Below, in pieces: positions 9,154-18,167 of a stretch of DNA of 64,000 nt. Both the position numbers and the translations under genes were made by a program. The stretch is taken from contig CP030886.1 in the NCBI GenBank assembly GCA_006969745.1, positions 744,001 to 808,000 on the forward strand. The letters run 5' to 3'. The DNA is from Cytophagaceae bacterium (GTDB taxonomy: Bacteria > Bacteroidota > Bacteroidia > Cytophagales > Cyclobacteriaceae). Under the pieces are notes generated by a model. It did not search any database. It was given only the letters and a program-made list of their open reading frames with translations, and was not told where the DNA came from. Position 1 is the first letter of the stretch; each line of letters opens with the position of its first letter.

Positions 9154-10251
9154 TCAGACGTTAAACCTGAAATGCATTACATCACCGTCTTTTACAACAT
9201 AATCTTTACCCTCAATAGCTAGTTTTCCGGCTTCCCTGCATCCGGCCTCTGTCTTATATTCCTGATAATCCGGAATCTTGATCACCTCCGCTTTGATGAA
9301 GCCTTTTTCAAAATCTGTGTGAATAACACCTGCTGCTTGTGGCGCTTTCCATCCTTTTTTAATTGTCCAGGCACGTACCTCCGTTTCTCCTGCTGTGAAA
9401 TAGGTAATCAAATCCAAAAGTGAATAAGAAGCTTTAATAAGTCTATTTAAGCCAGATTCTTTCAATCCATATTCTTCCAAAAACATTTGCTTCTCTTCAG
9501 GATCTTCAAATTCGGCTATCTGCTCCTCCAATCCTGCTGAAACTAAGATTAATTGTGCATCCTCATCTTTGATATTCTCGGCCAGTGTATTGCTCCATTC
9601 ATTACCTGAGTTGATGGATTCTTCGTCGACATTTGCCACATAAATGATTGGCTTATCGGTCAAAAGTTGAAGTGTTTTTATCCAGGCTCTATGCTCTTTA
9701 TCCATTTCCAGAGATCTGGCATTCTGTCCGCTTTCCAGATGGGTTTTAAACTTCAGTAAAACTTCATGTTCAGCCTTGGCTTCCTTATCTCCGGATTTAG
9801 CAATTTTCTCAACCCGCTGAATCCGTTTATCTACAGACTCTAAATCTTTCAATTGTAGCTCAGTATCTATCACTTCCTTATCCTCAATCGGATCTACTTT
9901 TCCTGAAACATGAACAATGTTATCATTATCAAAACAGCGGATCACGTGGATAATGGCATCCACTTCCCTAATGTTGGCCAAAAACTGATTTCCAAGACCT
10001 TCACCTTTACTTGCTCCTTTTACCAATCCAGCTATATCTACAAATTCCATGACAGTGGGGAGAACCTTCTTTGGGTTTACCAGGTCGGAAAGAATTTTAA
10101 GACGCTCATCCGGGACAGTAATTACACCTACATTTGGTTCGATGGTGCAAAAAGGAAAATTAGCAGCTTCTGCTTTTGCATTTGAAAGTGCGTTAAAAAG
10201 AGTAGACTTACCAACATTGGGCAATCCCACAATTCCACATTGTAATCCCAT
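9154..10251 (-). CDS. ychF: Redox-regulated ATPase/GTP-binding protein YchF (Obg family)
   Basis: A 365-residue cytoplasmic P-loop protein that binds ribosomes and prefers ATP to GTP in characterised members. The P-loop GLPNVGKST is at residues 8-16 and the switch II motif is [19 protein letters not shown]. The usual NKxD specificity motif is replaced by NVDE, a mark of YchF. A C-terminal TGS domain ends at HFRFNV. I chose the ATG at 10251 because it gives [12 protein letters not shown], the family's normal N-terminus; the frame stays open 37 codons upstream, but those residues are not conserved-looking and overlap a terminator hairpin. It is convergent with the T9SS plug gene. Confidence 0.96.
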   Translation of the reverse strand: MGLQCGIVGLPNVGKSTLFNALSNAKAEAANFPFCTIEPNVGVITVPDERLKILSDLVNPKKVLPTVMEFVDIAGLVKGASKGEGLGNQFLANIREVDAIIHVIRCFDNDNIVHVSGKVDPIEDKEVIDTELQLKDLESVDKRIQRVEKIAKSGDKEAKAEHEVLLKFKTHLESGQNARSLEMDKEHRAWIKTLQLLTDKPIIYVANVDEESINSGNEWSNTLAENIKDEDAQLILVSAGLEEQIAEFEDPEEKQMFLEEYGLKESGLNRLIKASYSLLDLITYFTAGETEVRAWTIKKGWKAPQAAGVIHTDFEKGFIKAEVIKIPDYQEYKTEAGCREAGKLAIEGKDYVVKDGDVMHFRFNV

Positions 10252-10311
10252 ATTTAGAAATATTGTTTTTGAATTATGAAAGCCTTGACTTTCGCGGCGC
10301 AAAGCTAGTTG

Positions 10312-10351
10312 ATAAAATAAAAAAGCCCTCAGGAAATTTTTCCCGAGAGCC
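10312..10351 (-). terminator. Rho-independent terminator after the PUR-family gene
   Basis: On the minus strand a 10-bp stem (GCTCTCGGGA with TCCTGAGGGC, two G-U pairs) encloses a short AT loop and is followed by a T-rich run. It sits just after the PUR-family gene and before the chosen ychF start. Confidence 0.75.
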
Positions 10352-10395
10352 TCTCTCTTCATACTTACTAAAAAAGTTGTCTTAAATATATCTTA

Positions 10396-10752
10396 TTAAT
10401 CCCACTTAAGATCAGAATCGGAGTCTGAAACTTCAGCATTTGCTACTGGCTGTGCTTCCTCGTTGTCTCTGTCAAATTGGGTAAAATCTACCTCCGGCAT
10501 TAATTCCTCCTTAACATGGTTAACCGTAGAATTAAGAGCATCCACAAATTTATTGAAGTCCTCTTTATACAAAAAGATTTTATGCTTTTCATAGAAGAAA
10601 CCATCATCCTTAGGTTTCCTTTTGCTTTCTGTAATTGTTAGGTAATAATCATTCGACCGTGTCGCTTTCACATCAAAAAAGTACGTACGTTTTCCCGCCT
10701 TTACTCTCTCTGAATAGATCTCGTCTCTTCCTTTTTCGTTATTATCTTCCAC
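10396..10752 (-). CDS. PUR-family DNA/RNA-binding protein (DUF3276)
   Basis: A 118-residue protein of the DUF3276 family, the bacterial PUR-alpha-like group found in Bacteroidota and spirochaetes, which binds single-stranded nucleic acid. The core RTYFFDVKATRSNDYYLTITESKR and the following FYEKHKIFLYKEDFNKFVDAL give the beta-beta-beta-beta-alpha PUR pattern at residues about 20-85. The tail is acidic (DSDSDLKWD). The gene stands alone, with its own terminator and a candidate promoter upstream. Its regulatory targets are unknown. Confidence 0.9.
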   Translation of the reverse strand: MEDNNEKGRDEIYSERVKAGKRTYFFDVKATRSNDYYLTITESKRKPKDDGFFYEKHKIFLYKEDFNKFVDALNSTVNHVKEELMPEVDFTQFDRDNEEAQPVANAEVSDSDSDLKWD

Positions 10753-10798
10753 TTGCTTAAAATTTGTGTTAGGTGTTAGTTTTTTGCTAAAATCGGGC

Positions 10799-10832
10799 TA
10801 AATATACGGCATTATCTTTTTTATCTGCAAAA
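10799..10832 (-). promoter_or_regulatory. Candidate promoter for the PUR-family gene
   Basis: On the minus strand a TTTTG at 10832-10828 is followed after 21 bases by TATATTTA at 10806-10799, close to the Bacteroidota TTTG-N19-TAnnTTTG pattern. It lies 47 bases before the start codon. Motif match only. Confidence 0.4.
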
Positions 10833-10864
10833 TCAATGAATGATTAGCTCTTGATTACCCAATT

Positions 10865-11764
10865 ATGACCACAAACATTTCAGAAATTAATCAATATGAC
10901 AACCTTGGCTTAATAGCGAAGCAGCTTGTAGATGGATTCATTACAGGACTTCATAAGTCTCCTTATCATGGATTTTCGGTTGAATTTGCAGAGCACAAAC
11001 TGTACAATCATGGAGAAAGTACCCGACATATCGATTGGAAAGTCTATTCCAGGACTGACAGACTATATACCAAGCAATATGAAGAAGAAACTAATCTTAG
11101 GTGCCGAATATTAATAGATAATTCAGCATCAATGCATTACCCATTGCCTGGAAAGGATAAGTTGAAATTTTCGGTTTTTGCTGCTTCAGCTTTATCATAT
11201 CTTCTTACGAAACAAAGAGACGTTGTAGGACTATCTGTTTTCTCAGATCGAATCGAAGATGAAACAGACCTGAGAAGTACAAAAGCCCACTTGAATACAA
11301 TTCTATCCAAGCTTGCAGAATTGGAGCAAACCATGCCGGAATCGAAAACTGATATCAGTTCCGTTCTTCATGAAATGGCAGATAAAATTCATAGAAGATC
11401 ACTGGTGGTCATATTCTCTGACATGTTTCAAAACAACAATGAAGAGGATTTATTGAATGCACTTCAGCATTTAAAGCACAACAAACATGAGGTCATCCTT
11501 TTCCATGTTTCGGACTATTCCAGTGAGTTGCAATTCGATTTCGAAGATCGACCCTATAAATTTATTGATTTGGAGACCAAAGAAACAGTAAAGGTTAATC
11601 CACATGAAGTGAAAGAGATTTACCGAACAGAAATGGGTAAATTTTATCAGGACTTAAAAATCAAATGCGGGATGATGAAGGTCGATTTCGTTCCTATTAA
11701 CACCACTGAGTCTTTTGATAAGGTACTTGGTGCCTATCTAATTAAGCGCAAGCGCATGAGATAA
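10865..11764 (+). CDS. DUF58 domain protein
   Basis: A 299-residue cytoplasmic protein of the DUF58 family, related to von Willebrand A domains and usually encoded beside MoxR AAA+ ATPases. The N-terminal part has the family hallmark RHIDWKVYSRTDRLYTKQYEEE at about residues 56-78. A MIDAS-like DNSASM follows near residue 90, and the C-terminal half has the alternating strands and helices of a VWA fold (LVVIFSDMF). No MoxR gene, BatA/BatB gene or transglutaminase is next to it, which is unusual for the family. Its partner must be encoded elsewhere if the usual complex is formed. Confidence 0.9.
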   Translation: MTTNISEINQYDNLGLIAKQLVDGFITGLHKSPYHGFSVEFAEHKLYNHGESTRHIDWKVYSRTDRLYTKQYEEETNLRCRILIDNSASMHYPLPGKDKLKFSVFAASALSYLLTKQRDVVGLSVFSDRIEDETDLRSTKAHLNTILSKLAELEQTMPESKTDISSVLHEMADKIHRRSLVVIFSDMFQNNNEEDLLNALQHLKHNKHEVILFHVSDYSSELQFDFEDRPYKFIDLETKETVKVNPHEVKEIYRTEMGKFYQDLKIKCGMMKVDFVPINTTESFDKVLGAYLIKRKRMR

Positions 11765-11788
11765 TAAACTTATTAAGATTTCCAATCC

Positions 11789-11843
11789 TTCTAGGAGGGC
11801 GCCATGAAATCACCTTTTAACACCCCTCTAGTCCCCTAAAGGG
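11789..11843. repeat. Imperfect fold-back with CCCCTAAAGGG core between convergent genes
   Basis: The 87-base gap between two convergent genes holds CTAGGAGGG and, 30 bases on, CCCCTCTAG, followed by the small palindrome CCCTAAAGGG. Sequences with a CCCCTAAAGGGG core recur as dispersed elements in many Bacteroidota genomes. This could be such an element or a weak bidirectional terminator. Only one copy is seen here. Confidence 0.3.
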
Positions 11844-11851
11844 AATATTTA

Positions 11852-12283
<432 letters not shown>

Positions 12284-12294
12284 TTAACTTTTTT

Positions 12295-13293
12295 ATGAAT
12301 AAGAGCGAAAAAATCAATGCATTTTCCGAGTTAGGCAAGAAAATCGCCCAACTTACCGATCAAGAAATCGAAAATTTGGCTAATCAAGCCAAACAAAAAA
12401 ACGGCTGGTTTTCATTTGAAGGTATCAAAAATGCCCTGAATGGAATCTCTTTCATGCTTGAAAAAGAGAAACTGGAGAAGTGGATTTCGAAGTATGAACT
12501 AGCAGATGTAAATCCTAAAGTAGTAGGCATAGTAATGGCTGGCAACATACCTCTGGTAGGTTTTCATGATTTGCTCTCTACACTGATATCGGGTCATTTT
12601 GCGGCAGTAAAGCCGAGCAGTGAGGATCGATTTCTCACCCATCAAGTCATCGATTGGATACAAGAGTTAGAGCCTCGATTTAAAAAAAATATAGAGATCA
12701 GAGAAAGGCTCACCAACATTGACGCAGTAATAGCAACAGGAAGTGACAATACCGCCAGGTATTTTGAATACTATTTCAAGGATATTCCAAGTATCATTCG
12801 AAAAAACAGAACTTCAGTAGCCATATTAAATGGAAATGAAAGTAATGAAGAATTAGAAGCACTCGGTGAAGACATCTTTTCATACTTTGGACTTGGCTGT
12901 AGAAACGTCTCGAAGGTTTTCACCCCAAAAGGCTATGATTTCCGGGATGCATTTCCAAGCTTCGAAAAGTACAAAGAGGTAGCAAATCACCACAAATACC
13001 GAAACAATTACGACTACTACAAGTCTATTTACCTAGTGAATCAAACACCTCATTTGGATACCGGACATTTATTAATCAACTCTACGGATGAACTGGTATC
13101 ACCCATTGGAGTGCTTTTTCATCAGGAGTATGATTCCATAGATAAGCTGCAAGCATTGCTAGATTCAAAAAAAGAAAAAATTCAATGTATTGTAGGACAG
13201 GACTTCATTCCCTTTGGAAAAGCACAACGTCCTGAACTTTGGGACTATGCGGATGATGTGGACACAATGCGCTTTTTGTCAGAGTTAGAATGA
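12295..13293 (+). CDS. Acyl-CoA/acyl-protein reductase, LuxC family
   Basis: A 332-residue member of the LuxC branch of the aldehyde-dehydrogenase superfamily, which reduces an activated fatty acyl group to aldehyde with NADPH. Seen: the MAGNIPLVGFHD segment near residue 80, a cofactor-side VIATGSDNTARYFEYYF near 145, and Cys202 in GLGCRNVSK, the expected acyl-accepting nucleophile. It is shorter than the LuxC of luminous bacteria (about 480 residues), and no luxD, luxE or luciferase gene is nearby. A light-emitting role is therefore unlikely. It may serve lipid or wax metabolism. The substrate is unknown. Confidence 0.85.
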   Translation: MNKSEKINAFSELGKKIAQLTDQEIENLANQAKQKNGWFSFEGIKNALNGISFMLEKEKLEKWISKYELADVNPKVVGIVMAGNIPLVGFHDLLSTLISGHFAAVKPSSEDRFLTHQVIDWIQELEPRFKKNIEIRERLTNIDAVIATGSDNTARYFEYYFKDIPSIIRKNRTSVAILNGNESNEELEALGEDIFSYFGLGCRNVSKVFTPKGYDFRDAFPSFEKYKEVANHHKYRNNYDYYKSIYLVNQTPHLDTGHLLINSTDELVSPIGVLFHQEYDSIDKLQALLDSKKEKIQCIVGQDFIPFGKAQRPELWDYADDVDTMRFLSELE

Positions 13294-13352
13294 CCTATTT
13301 CATGCTATATTATGTTGTATAAACAATTTCATGTAGCAATACCGAAATCAAT

Positions 13353-13360
13353 TATCTTTG
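13353..13360 (+). promoter_or_regulatory. Bacteroidota -7 box upstream of aconitase
   Basis: TATCTTTG, an exact match to TAnnTTTG, lies 47 bases before the aconitase ATG and is followed by a GC-rich start-like segment. No good -33 TTTG is seen at the usual distance. Confidence 0.45.
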
Positions 13361-13407
13361 TCGGCCCTCGATGGAGGACCATTTATCAATCTTAAACCTT
13401 TAAACAT

Positions 13408-16065
13408 ATGCCTCAGGATTTTCTTGGAATCGAAAAACAACTACCTACCCAACTTGGCAATCAGAAATATTTCAGTCTTCATGAGCTTGCAAAAAAAGAA
13501 TCTGTAGTCAAAAAACTACCCTACTCCATTCGAATCCTTTTGGAAAATGTAATTCGAAACTATGATGGTTTTGCTGTTACAGAAGAACATATAAATACCG
13601 TTTTGAACTGGAAAGAAACTGCCGGTGTAAAAGATATTCCCTACAGCCCTGCTCGGGTGCTGATGCAGGATTTTACCGGTGTTCCTGCTGTGGTAGACAT
13701 TGCTTCCATTCGTGCGGCGGTTGCAGCAAAAGGAAAAGATACCTCTCAGACCAACCCGATTGTTCCTGCCGATATGGTGATTGACCACTCTGTTGTTGTG
13801 GATCACTTTGGAAAAGCGGACTCCTATCAAAAAAATGTAGATCTGGAGTACCAAAGAAATGAAGAGCGATATAAGCTCCTGAAATGGGGACAACAAGCAT
13901 TCACCAATTTCTCAGTTGTGCCTCCTGGAATGGGGATTTGTCACCAGGTAAACCTGGAATACCTCGCCAAAGGAGTGATTGATAGAGATGGATACCTATT
14001 TCCGGATACGCTTGTTGGAACCGATTCTCATACACCAATGGTGAATGGCATTGGTGTACTAGGATGGGGTGTTGGTGGTATTGAAGCTGAAGCTGCAATG
14101 CTAGGACAGCCTATCTATATGATTCTACCACAGGTAATTGGCTTGAAGATTACAGGTAAGATGAAAGAAGGCACCACTTCTACGGATTTGGTGCTGACGA
14201 TTACACGGCTCCTCAGAGACTATGGGGTTGTAGGTAAAATCGTTGAAGTCTTTGGACCTGGACTTGCAAACCTGGCTGTTACTGATCGTGCTACTATTTC
14301 TAACATGTCTCCTGAGTTTGGGTGTACTGATACTCACTGGCCTATCGATAGTCAAACACTGGACTACATGCGAAAGACTAATCGTCCGGCTGCTCATATT
14401 GACATGGTGGAGGCATACGCCAAAGAAAACATGCTTTGGAGAGATGATAATGCACAAATAGAATACACAGATGTCATTGAGCTTGACCTTGATACCGTGG
14501 AACCAACTATCTCAGGTCCTAAAAGACCTCAAGATAAGATTTTGCTTAAAGACGCCAAGCCTCAAATGAGTAAACTCCTTGATGAGTATAAATCAAAAAG
14601 ACAAAGCATTGAAATTTCCACGAAAGAACATGGTGATTTCACTTTGAATGAAGCTGACGTGGTAATCGCCGCGATCACTTCATGTACTAATACATCCAAC
14701 CCAAGTGTCATGCTGGGCGCCGGACTTGTTGCGAAGAAAGCACATGAAAAAGGCTTGCAGGTAAAACCATGGGTTAAAACATCACTAGCTCCCGGGTCGA
14801 GAGTAGTTACAGAGTATCTGGAAAAATCAGAGCTATTAAAAGAGCTGGAGGCACTGAAATTTTATGTAGTTGGTTACGGATGTACTACGTGCATCGGCAA
14901 CTCCGGAGATATGATTCCGGAAGTACAAAAAGCAGTGATTGATAATGATATGGTGGTATGTTCTGCTCTTTCTGGCAACAGAAACTTTGAAGCTAGAATC
15001 CATGCAAACATCAAGATGAACTTCTTAGCCTCTCCAATGCTTGTTGTCGCTTATGCAATAGCCGGTACAATGGATTTCGATATGAATAACGATTCGCTTG
15101 GAAACGATCAGGATGGAAACCCGGTTTATCTAAGAGACATCTGGCCTTCCAACGCAGAAATCAATGAGGTGATGAGCAGAGTGGTGACTCCAGAGGATTA
15201 TGCGAAAACATATGCGACAGCATTTGATGGCGATGATACATGGAAAGCACTCAATGCGCCTACCGGTCAAACTTACGATTGGGATTCCAAATCAACATAT
15301 ATTCAGGAAGCACCATTCTTCGAAAATATGTCTGAGGATGTTCCCGAACCGAATGATATTAAAGGAGCGAATGTCCTTCTTCAACTTGGAGATATGGTGA
15401 CTACAGACCACATCTCGCCCGCTGGTAAATTCTTACCTGAGCATCCAGCCGGACAGTACCTTGTAAATAATGGTGTTGAGAAGAAAGACTTCAACTCGTA
15501 TGGTTCGCGTAGAGGAAATCATGAGGTGATGATGCGTGGAACCTTCGCTAACGTCAGGATAAAAAACAAACTTGCTTCACGGGAAGGTGGCTGGACTAAG
15601 TATATTCCTACCGGTGAGGAAATGCCTGTTTTTGATGCTTCAATGAAATATCAGGAAGCCGGTACTCCACTTGTTGTAATAGGTGGAAAAGAATACGGAT
15701 CAGGTTCTTCAAGGGACTGGGCCGCCAAAGGTACTCAGTTGTTGGGTGTGAAAGCTGTAATTACTGAAAGCTATGAGCGAATTCACAGATCCAACCTTGT
15801 GGGAATGGGCGTATTACCTCTACAATTTCAAGAGGGTGAAACTCAGGACACGCTTGGATTGACTGGTGAAGAAACCTATGACATCACAGGCATCTCTTCG
15901 AATCTCATTCCTGGAAAATTGGTTGATGTTACAGCAACTAAGAAAGATGGATCAAAAGTAGCGTTTAAAGCACTTGTGAGATTGGATTCCGGTGTAGATG
16001 TAGAGTACTACAAACATGGTGGTATTCTCAATTATGTTTTGAGAAATTTCTTAAAGGATAATTAA
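13408..16065 (+). CDS. acnA: Aconitate hydratase, AcnA/IRP1 type
   Basis: The TCA-cycle enzyme that interconverts citrate and isocitrate through a [4Fe-4S] cluster. The 885 residues match the AcnA/IRP1 class. The three cluster ligands are visible as Cys426 (AITSCTNTS), Cys492 and Cys495 (GYGCTTCIGNSG). The GTDSHTPMVNG motif near residue 205 and the C-terminal swivel-domain GGKEYGSGSSRDWAAKG segment near 755 complete the active site. The gene is a single unit with a -7 promoter box and a strong terminator. Its start at MPQDFLGIEKQL is the first ATG after the promoter. Confidence 0.97.
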   Translation: MPQDFLGIEKQLPTQLGNQKYFSLHELAKKESVVKKLPYSIRILLENVIRNYDGFAVTEEHINTVLNWKETAGVKDIPYSPARVLMQDFTGVPAVVDIASIRAAVAAKGKDTSQTNPIVPADMVIDHSVVVDHFGKADSYQKNVDLEYQRNEERYKLLKWGQQAFTNFSVVPPGMGICHQVNLEYLAKGVIDRDGYLFPDTLVGTDSHTPMVNGIGVLGWGVGGIEAEAAMLGQPIYMILPQVIGLKITGKMKEGTTSTDLVLTITRLLRDYGVVGKIVEVFGPGLANLAVTDRATISNMSPEFGCTDTHWPIDSQTLDYMRKTNRPAAHIDMVEAYAKENMLWRDDNAQIEYTDVIELDLDTVEPTISGPKRPQDKILLKDAKPQMSKLLDEYKSKRQSIEISTKEHGDFTLNEADVVIAAITSCTNTSNPSVMLGAGLVAKKAHEKGLQVKPWVKTSLAPGSRVVTEYLEKSELLKELEALKFYVVGYGCTTCIGNSGDMIPEVQKAVIDNDMVVCSALSGNRNFEARIHANIKMNFLASPMLVVAYAIAGTMDFDMNNDSLGNDQDGNPVYLRDIWPSNAEINEVMSRVVTPEDYAKTYATAFDGDDTWKALNAPTGQTYDWDSKSTYIQEAPFFENMSEDVPEPNDIKGANVLLQLGDMVTTDHISPAGKFLPEHPAGQYLVNNGVEKKDFNSYGSRRGNHEVMMRGTFANVRIKNKLASREGGWTKYIPTGEEMPVFDASMKYQEAGTPLVVIGGKEYGSGSSRDWAAKGTQLLGVKAVITESYERIHRSNLVGMGVLPLQFQEGETQDTLGLTGEETYDITGISSNLIPGKLVDVTATKKDGSKVAFKALVRLDSGVDVEYYKHGGILNYVLRNFLKDN

Positions 16066-16084
16066 TCGAAAAACAACAAATTGA

Positions 16085-16114
16085 AAAAACCCGGATCAAA
16101 ACTCCGGGTTTTTT
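16085..16114 (+). terminator. Rho-independent terminator of acnA
   Basis: AAAAACCCGGA and TCCGGGTTTTTT form a stem closed by a seven-base loop with a T run on the plus side. It lies about 20 bases after the acnA stop. The A run on the other side would also permit termination from the opposite strand. Confidence 0.85.
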
Positions 16115-16131
16115 GTTTATATATCAGAGTG

Positions 16132-16139
16132 TAACTTTA
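16132..16139 (+). promoter_or_regulatory. Candidate -7 box for the lipoprotein gene
   Basis: TAACTTTA differs from TAnnTTTG at one position. A TTG inside the acnA terminator's T run lies 16 bases upstream. It is 22 bases before the lipoprotein ATG. A weak match. Confidence 0.3.
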
Positions 16140-16161
16140 ATCAAACTGAAACGACCAAAAT

Positions 16162-16968
16162 ATGAAAACTAAACAGCTAGGATTTTTAACAATTTTAATG
16201 ATTGCCCTAATCGGCTATTCTTGCACAAGTACGACAAAATCAGAAGAGTCAAGCGATGAAGTGGCAGAAAGTGCCGATGATGGGTTTGAACCTATTACCT
16301 TAACAAAAGCACCTCCATCACCCGAGTTTCCTGATGCGCAACTATCTAAAATTGGGATCATCACAACACCCACAGATACAGGTAATCACATCAGTTACTC
16401 CTTTGAGGTGGCAAACTATGAACTTGGTGCACAAACTGAAGATGCAGCTACGCGAGGAATAGCTAATTCAGGAAAAGGTCAGCACATCCACTATATTGTT
16501 AATAATGGGCCTTATGCTGCTCACTATATGGATGGAATCAACGATGTGTTAGAAGACGGAAATTATGTGGTTCTTGCATTTCTTTCAAGATCATATCACG
16601 AGAGTGTAAAAAGTGAGGGAGCATTTTATATAGAGAATTTAGCTGTAGGTCCTGTAGACCCTGAGGAGGCAGACTTATCAGCGCCGCACTTGTTTTACAG
16701 TAGACCAAAAGGAACCTACAAAGGTGCCGACACAGAAAAAGTGATGCTGGATTTTTACCTTTTGAACACAGAACTATCCTCAGACGGTAATAAAGTAATA
16801 GCTACTATCAATGGTAAAGAATTCACGATTGATGAGTGGGCTCCGTATTACATTGAAGGATTGATGAGTGGTGAGACCACTATTGAGTTGGAATTGGTAG
16901 ACGCAGATGGAAATACTATTCCTGGTCCATTCAATAAAGTGAAAAGAACGATCACAATAGAAGAATAA
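16162..16968 (+). CDS. Uncharacterised lipoprotein
   Basis: A 268-residue protein with a lipoprotein signal: a hydrophobic stretch to IGYSC with Cys21 as the lipidated residue, followed by an acidic Ser/Glu-rich linker to about residue 45. The mature part is mostly strands and contains GKGQHIHYIVNNGPYAAHYMDG near residues 107-128, whose histidines could bind a metal, and a C-terminal Ig-like stretch (TTIELELVDADGNTI). I do not recognise the family. It forms a single-gene unit between two terminators. It probably sits in the periplasm or on the cell surface, anchored to a membrane. The function is unknown. Confidence 0.75.
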   Translation: MKTKQLGFLTILMIALIGYSCTSTTKSEESSDEVAESADDGFEPITLTKAPPSPEFPDAQLSKIGIITTPTDTGNHISYSFEVANYELGAQTEDAATRGIANSGKGQHIHYIVNNGPYAAHYMDGINDVLEDGNYVVLAFLSRSYHESVKSEGAFYIENLAVGPVDPEEADLSAPHLFYSRPKGTYKGADTEKVMLDFYLLNTELSSDGNKVIATINGKEFTIDEWAPYYIEGLMSGETTIELELVDADGNTIPGPFNKVKRTITIEE

Positions 16969-16987
16969 AATAATTGAATTTTAAACT

Positions 16988-17022
16988 AAAAATCCCGGCT
17001 GTTAGGCCGGGATTTTTTTATA
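16988..17022. terminator. Bidirectional terminator between convergent genes
   Basis: AAAATCCCGGC and GCCGGGATTTTT flank a six-base loop, with A and T runs on the two sides. It serves both the lipoprotein gene on the plus strand and the PD40 propeller gene on the minus strand. Confidence 0.85.
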
Positions 17023-17041
17023 TCTGTACGCCGATTAATGA

Positions 17042-18124
17042 TCAGTCAACCCATTCCGCAACAAACAGGTTAGTATCACGGTTTCCGCCATTATTTCGAT
17101 TGGAAGCCCAAACCAAATACTTTCCATCCAGACTAAACATTGGGAATGAATCGAAAGTATTGTCGAAAGTGACTTGCTCCAGCTCCGTCCCATCCAGATT
17201 CACCATGAAAAGATTAAAAGGGAATCCTCTTTCTGAGGCATGATTGGAAGAGAATAATATTTTATCACCTTCAGGTGTGAAGAAAGGTGCCCAATTCGCA
17301 TTGCCTAAGCTTGTGATTTTTCGAGCATCAGATCCATCAGCGTTGGCGATATACAGTTCCATTTCAGTTGGCTGCACCAATCCTTGAGCAAGCAAACCTT
17401 TATATTCTTCAATCTCCTCTTCAGTTTGTGGCCGAGATGCACGCCATACTATTTTGCTACCATCCGGCGAAAAGAAAGCACCGCCATCATAGCCAAGTTC
17501 ATTTGTAAGTTGTACCACATCAGATCCATCCAGATTCATGGTATAAAGCTCTAAATCTCCTGATCTTGTAGATGTAAAAATAATTCGATCACCATTTGGT
17601 GAAACGGTGGCTTCAGCATCATATCCGGCTTCATCAGTCAATTGATTTACAATCTCTCCATCAAGGTTCGCAACAAAAATGTCATATCCTTCATAGATTG
17701 GCCACACATACTTACCTGTGTTTCTGCCGGGTACCGGCGGACAGAGACTATCAGCTAAATGTGTAGATCCATAAACAATTAATGAGTCGCCTGGCAAGAA
17801 ATAGGCACAAGTAGTTCTGCCTAGGCCCGTACTTATCATCGAAGGTTGTTCGCCCTCTACTACATTATCAATTTCCAATGTAAAAATTTGGTCGCATTCA
17901 ACACCCCAATCCGCAAAGTCAGATTGAAACACCAGACTCTTTCCATCGAAACTCCAATATGCCTCAGCGTTATTTCCACCCCATGTCAATTGACGTACAT
18001 TCTTGAGGTGAATCTCATTTTCATATCTAAGTGAATCAACTGTAGTTGTTTCCTTCTCAGATTGACTCGGCGATGCGCATGAAAAAGCGATTAGTAAAAT
18101 GAATAAAAACGTAAAGTTCTTCAT
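17042..18124 (-). CDS. PD40/TolB-like beta-propeller lipoprotein
   Basis: A 360-residue exported protein with a lipobox ending AFSC (Cys16). The mature part has repeated PD40 blades with the xxSPDGxxIxF pattern (AYWSFDGKSLVFQS, ATVSPNGDRIIFTS, AFFSPDGSKIVWRA, PFFTPEGDKILFSS, PMFSLDGKYLVWAS), at least five blades. Such TolB-like propellers usually bind proteins or sense cell-wall components and are not known enzymes when no peptidase domain follows, as here. It is divergent from the M28 peptidase gene with only 43 bases between starts, so the two may be co-regulated. Its ligand is unknown. Confidence 0.85.
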   Translation of the reverse strand: MKNFTFLFILLIAFSCASPSQSEKETTTVDSLRYENEIHLKNVRQLTWGGNNAEAYWSFDGKSLVFQSDFADWGVECDQIFTLEIDNVVEGEQPSMISTGLGRTTCAYFLPGDSLIVYGSTHLADSLCPPVPGRNTGKYVWPIYEGYDIFVANLDGEIVNQLTDEAGYDAEATVSPNGDRIIFTSTRSGDLELYTMNLDGSDVVQLTNELGYDGGAFFSPDGSKIVWRASRPQTEEEIEEYKGLLAQGLVQPTEMELYIANADGSDARKITSLGNANWAPFFTPEGDKILFSSNHASERGFPFNLFMVNLDGTELEQVTFDNTFDSFPMFSLDGKYLVWASNRNNGGNRDTNLFVAEWVD

Positions 18125-18167
18125 GGGTTGGTATCTTTAGCCTGCGAAAGTAACTCACAAATCAAAT

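Noticed and set aside
9945..9960. DnaA-box-like sequence in ychF
   Set aside because: Single, one mismatch from consensus and inside a coding region; expected by chance.
10252..10362. Longer N-terminus for YchF
   Set aside because: The extra 37 codons cross a terminator hairpin and are not like the family; the start at 10251 gives the normal N-terminus.
12295..13293. Bioluminescence operon
   Set aside because: Only a short LuxC-like reductase is present; no luciferase or other lux genes lie nearby.
13516..13896. Antisense open frame of 126 residues in acnA
   Set aside because: Fully inside a conserved enzyme gene, no recognisable motif, no start signals.
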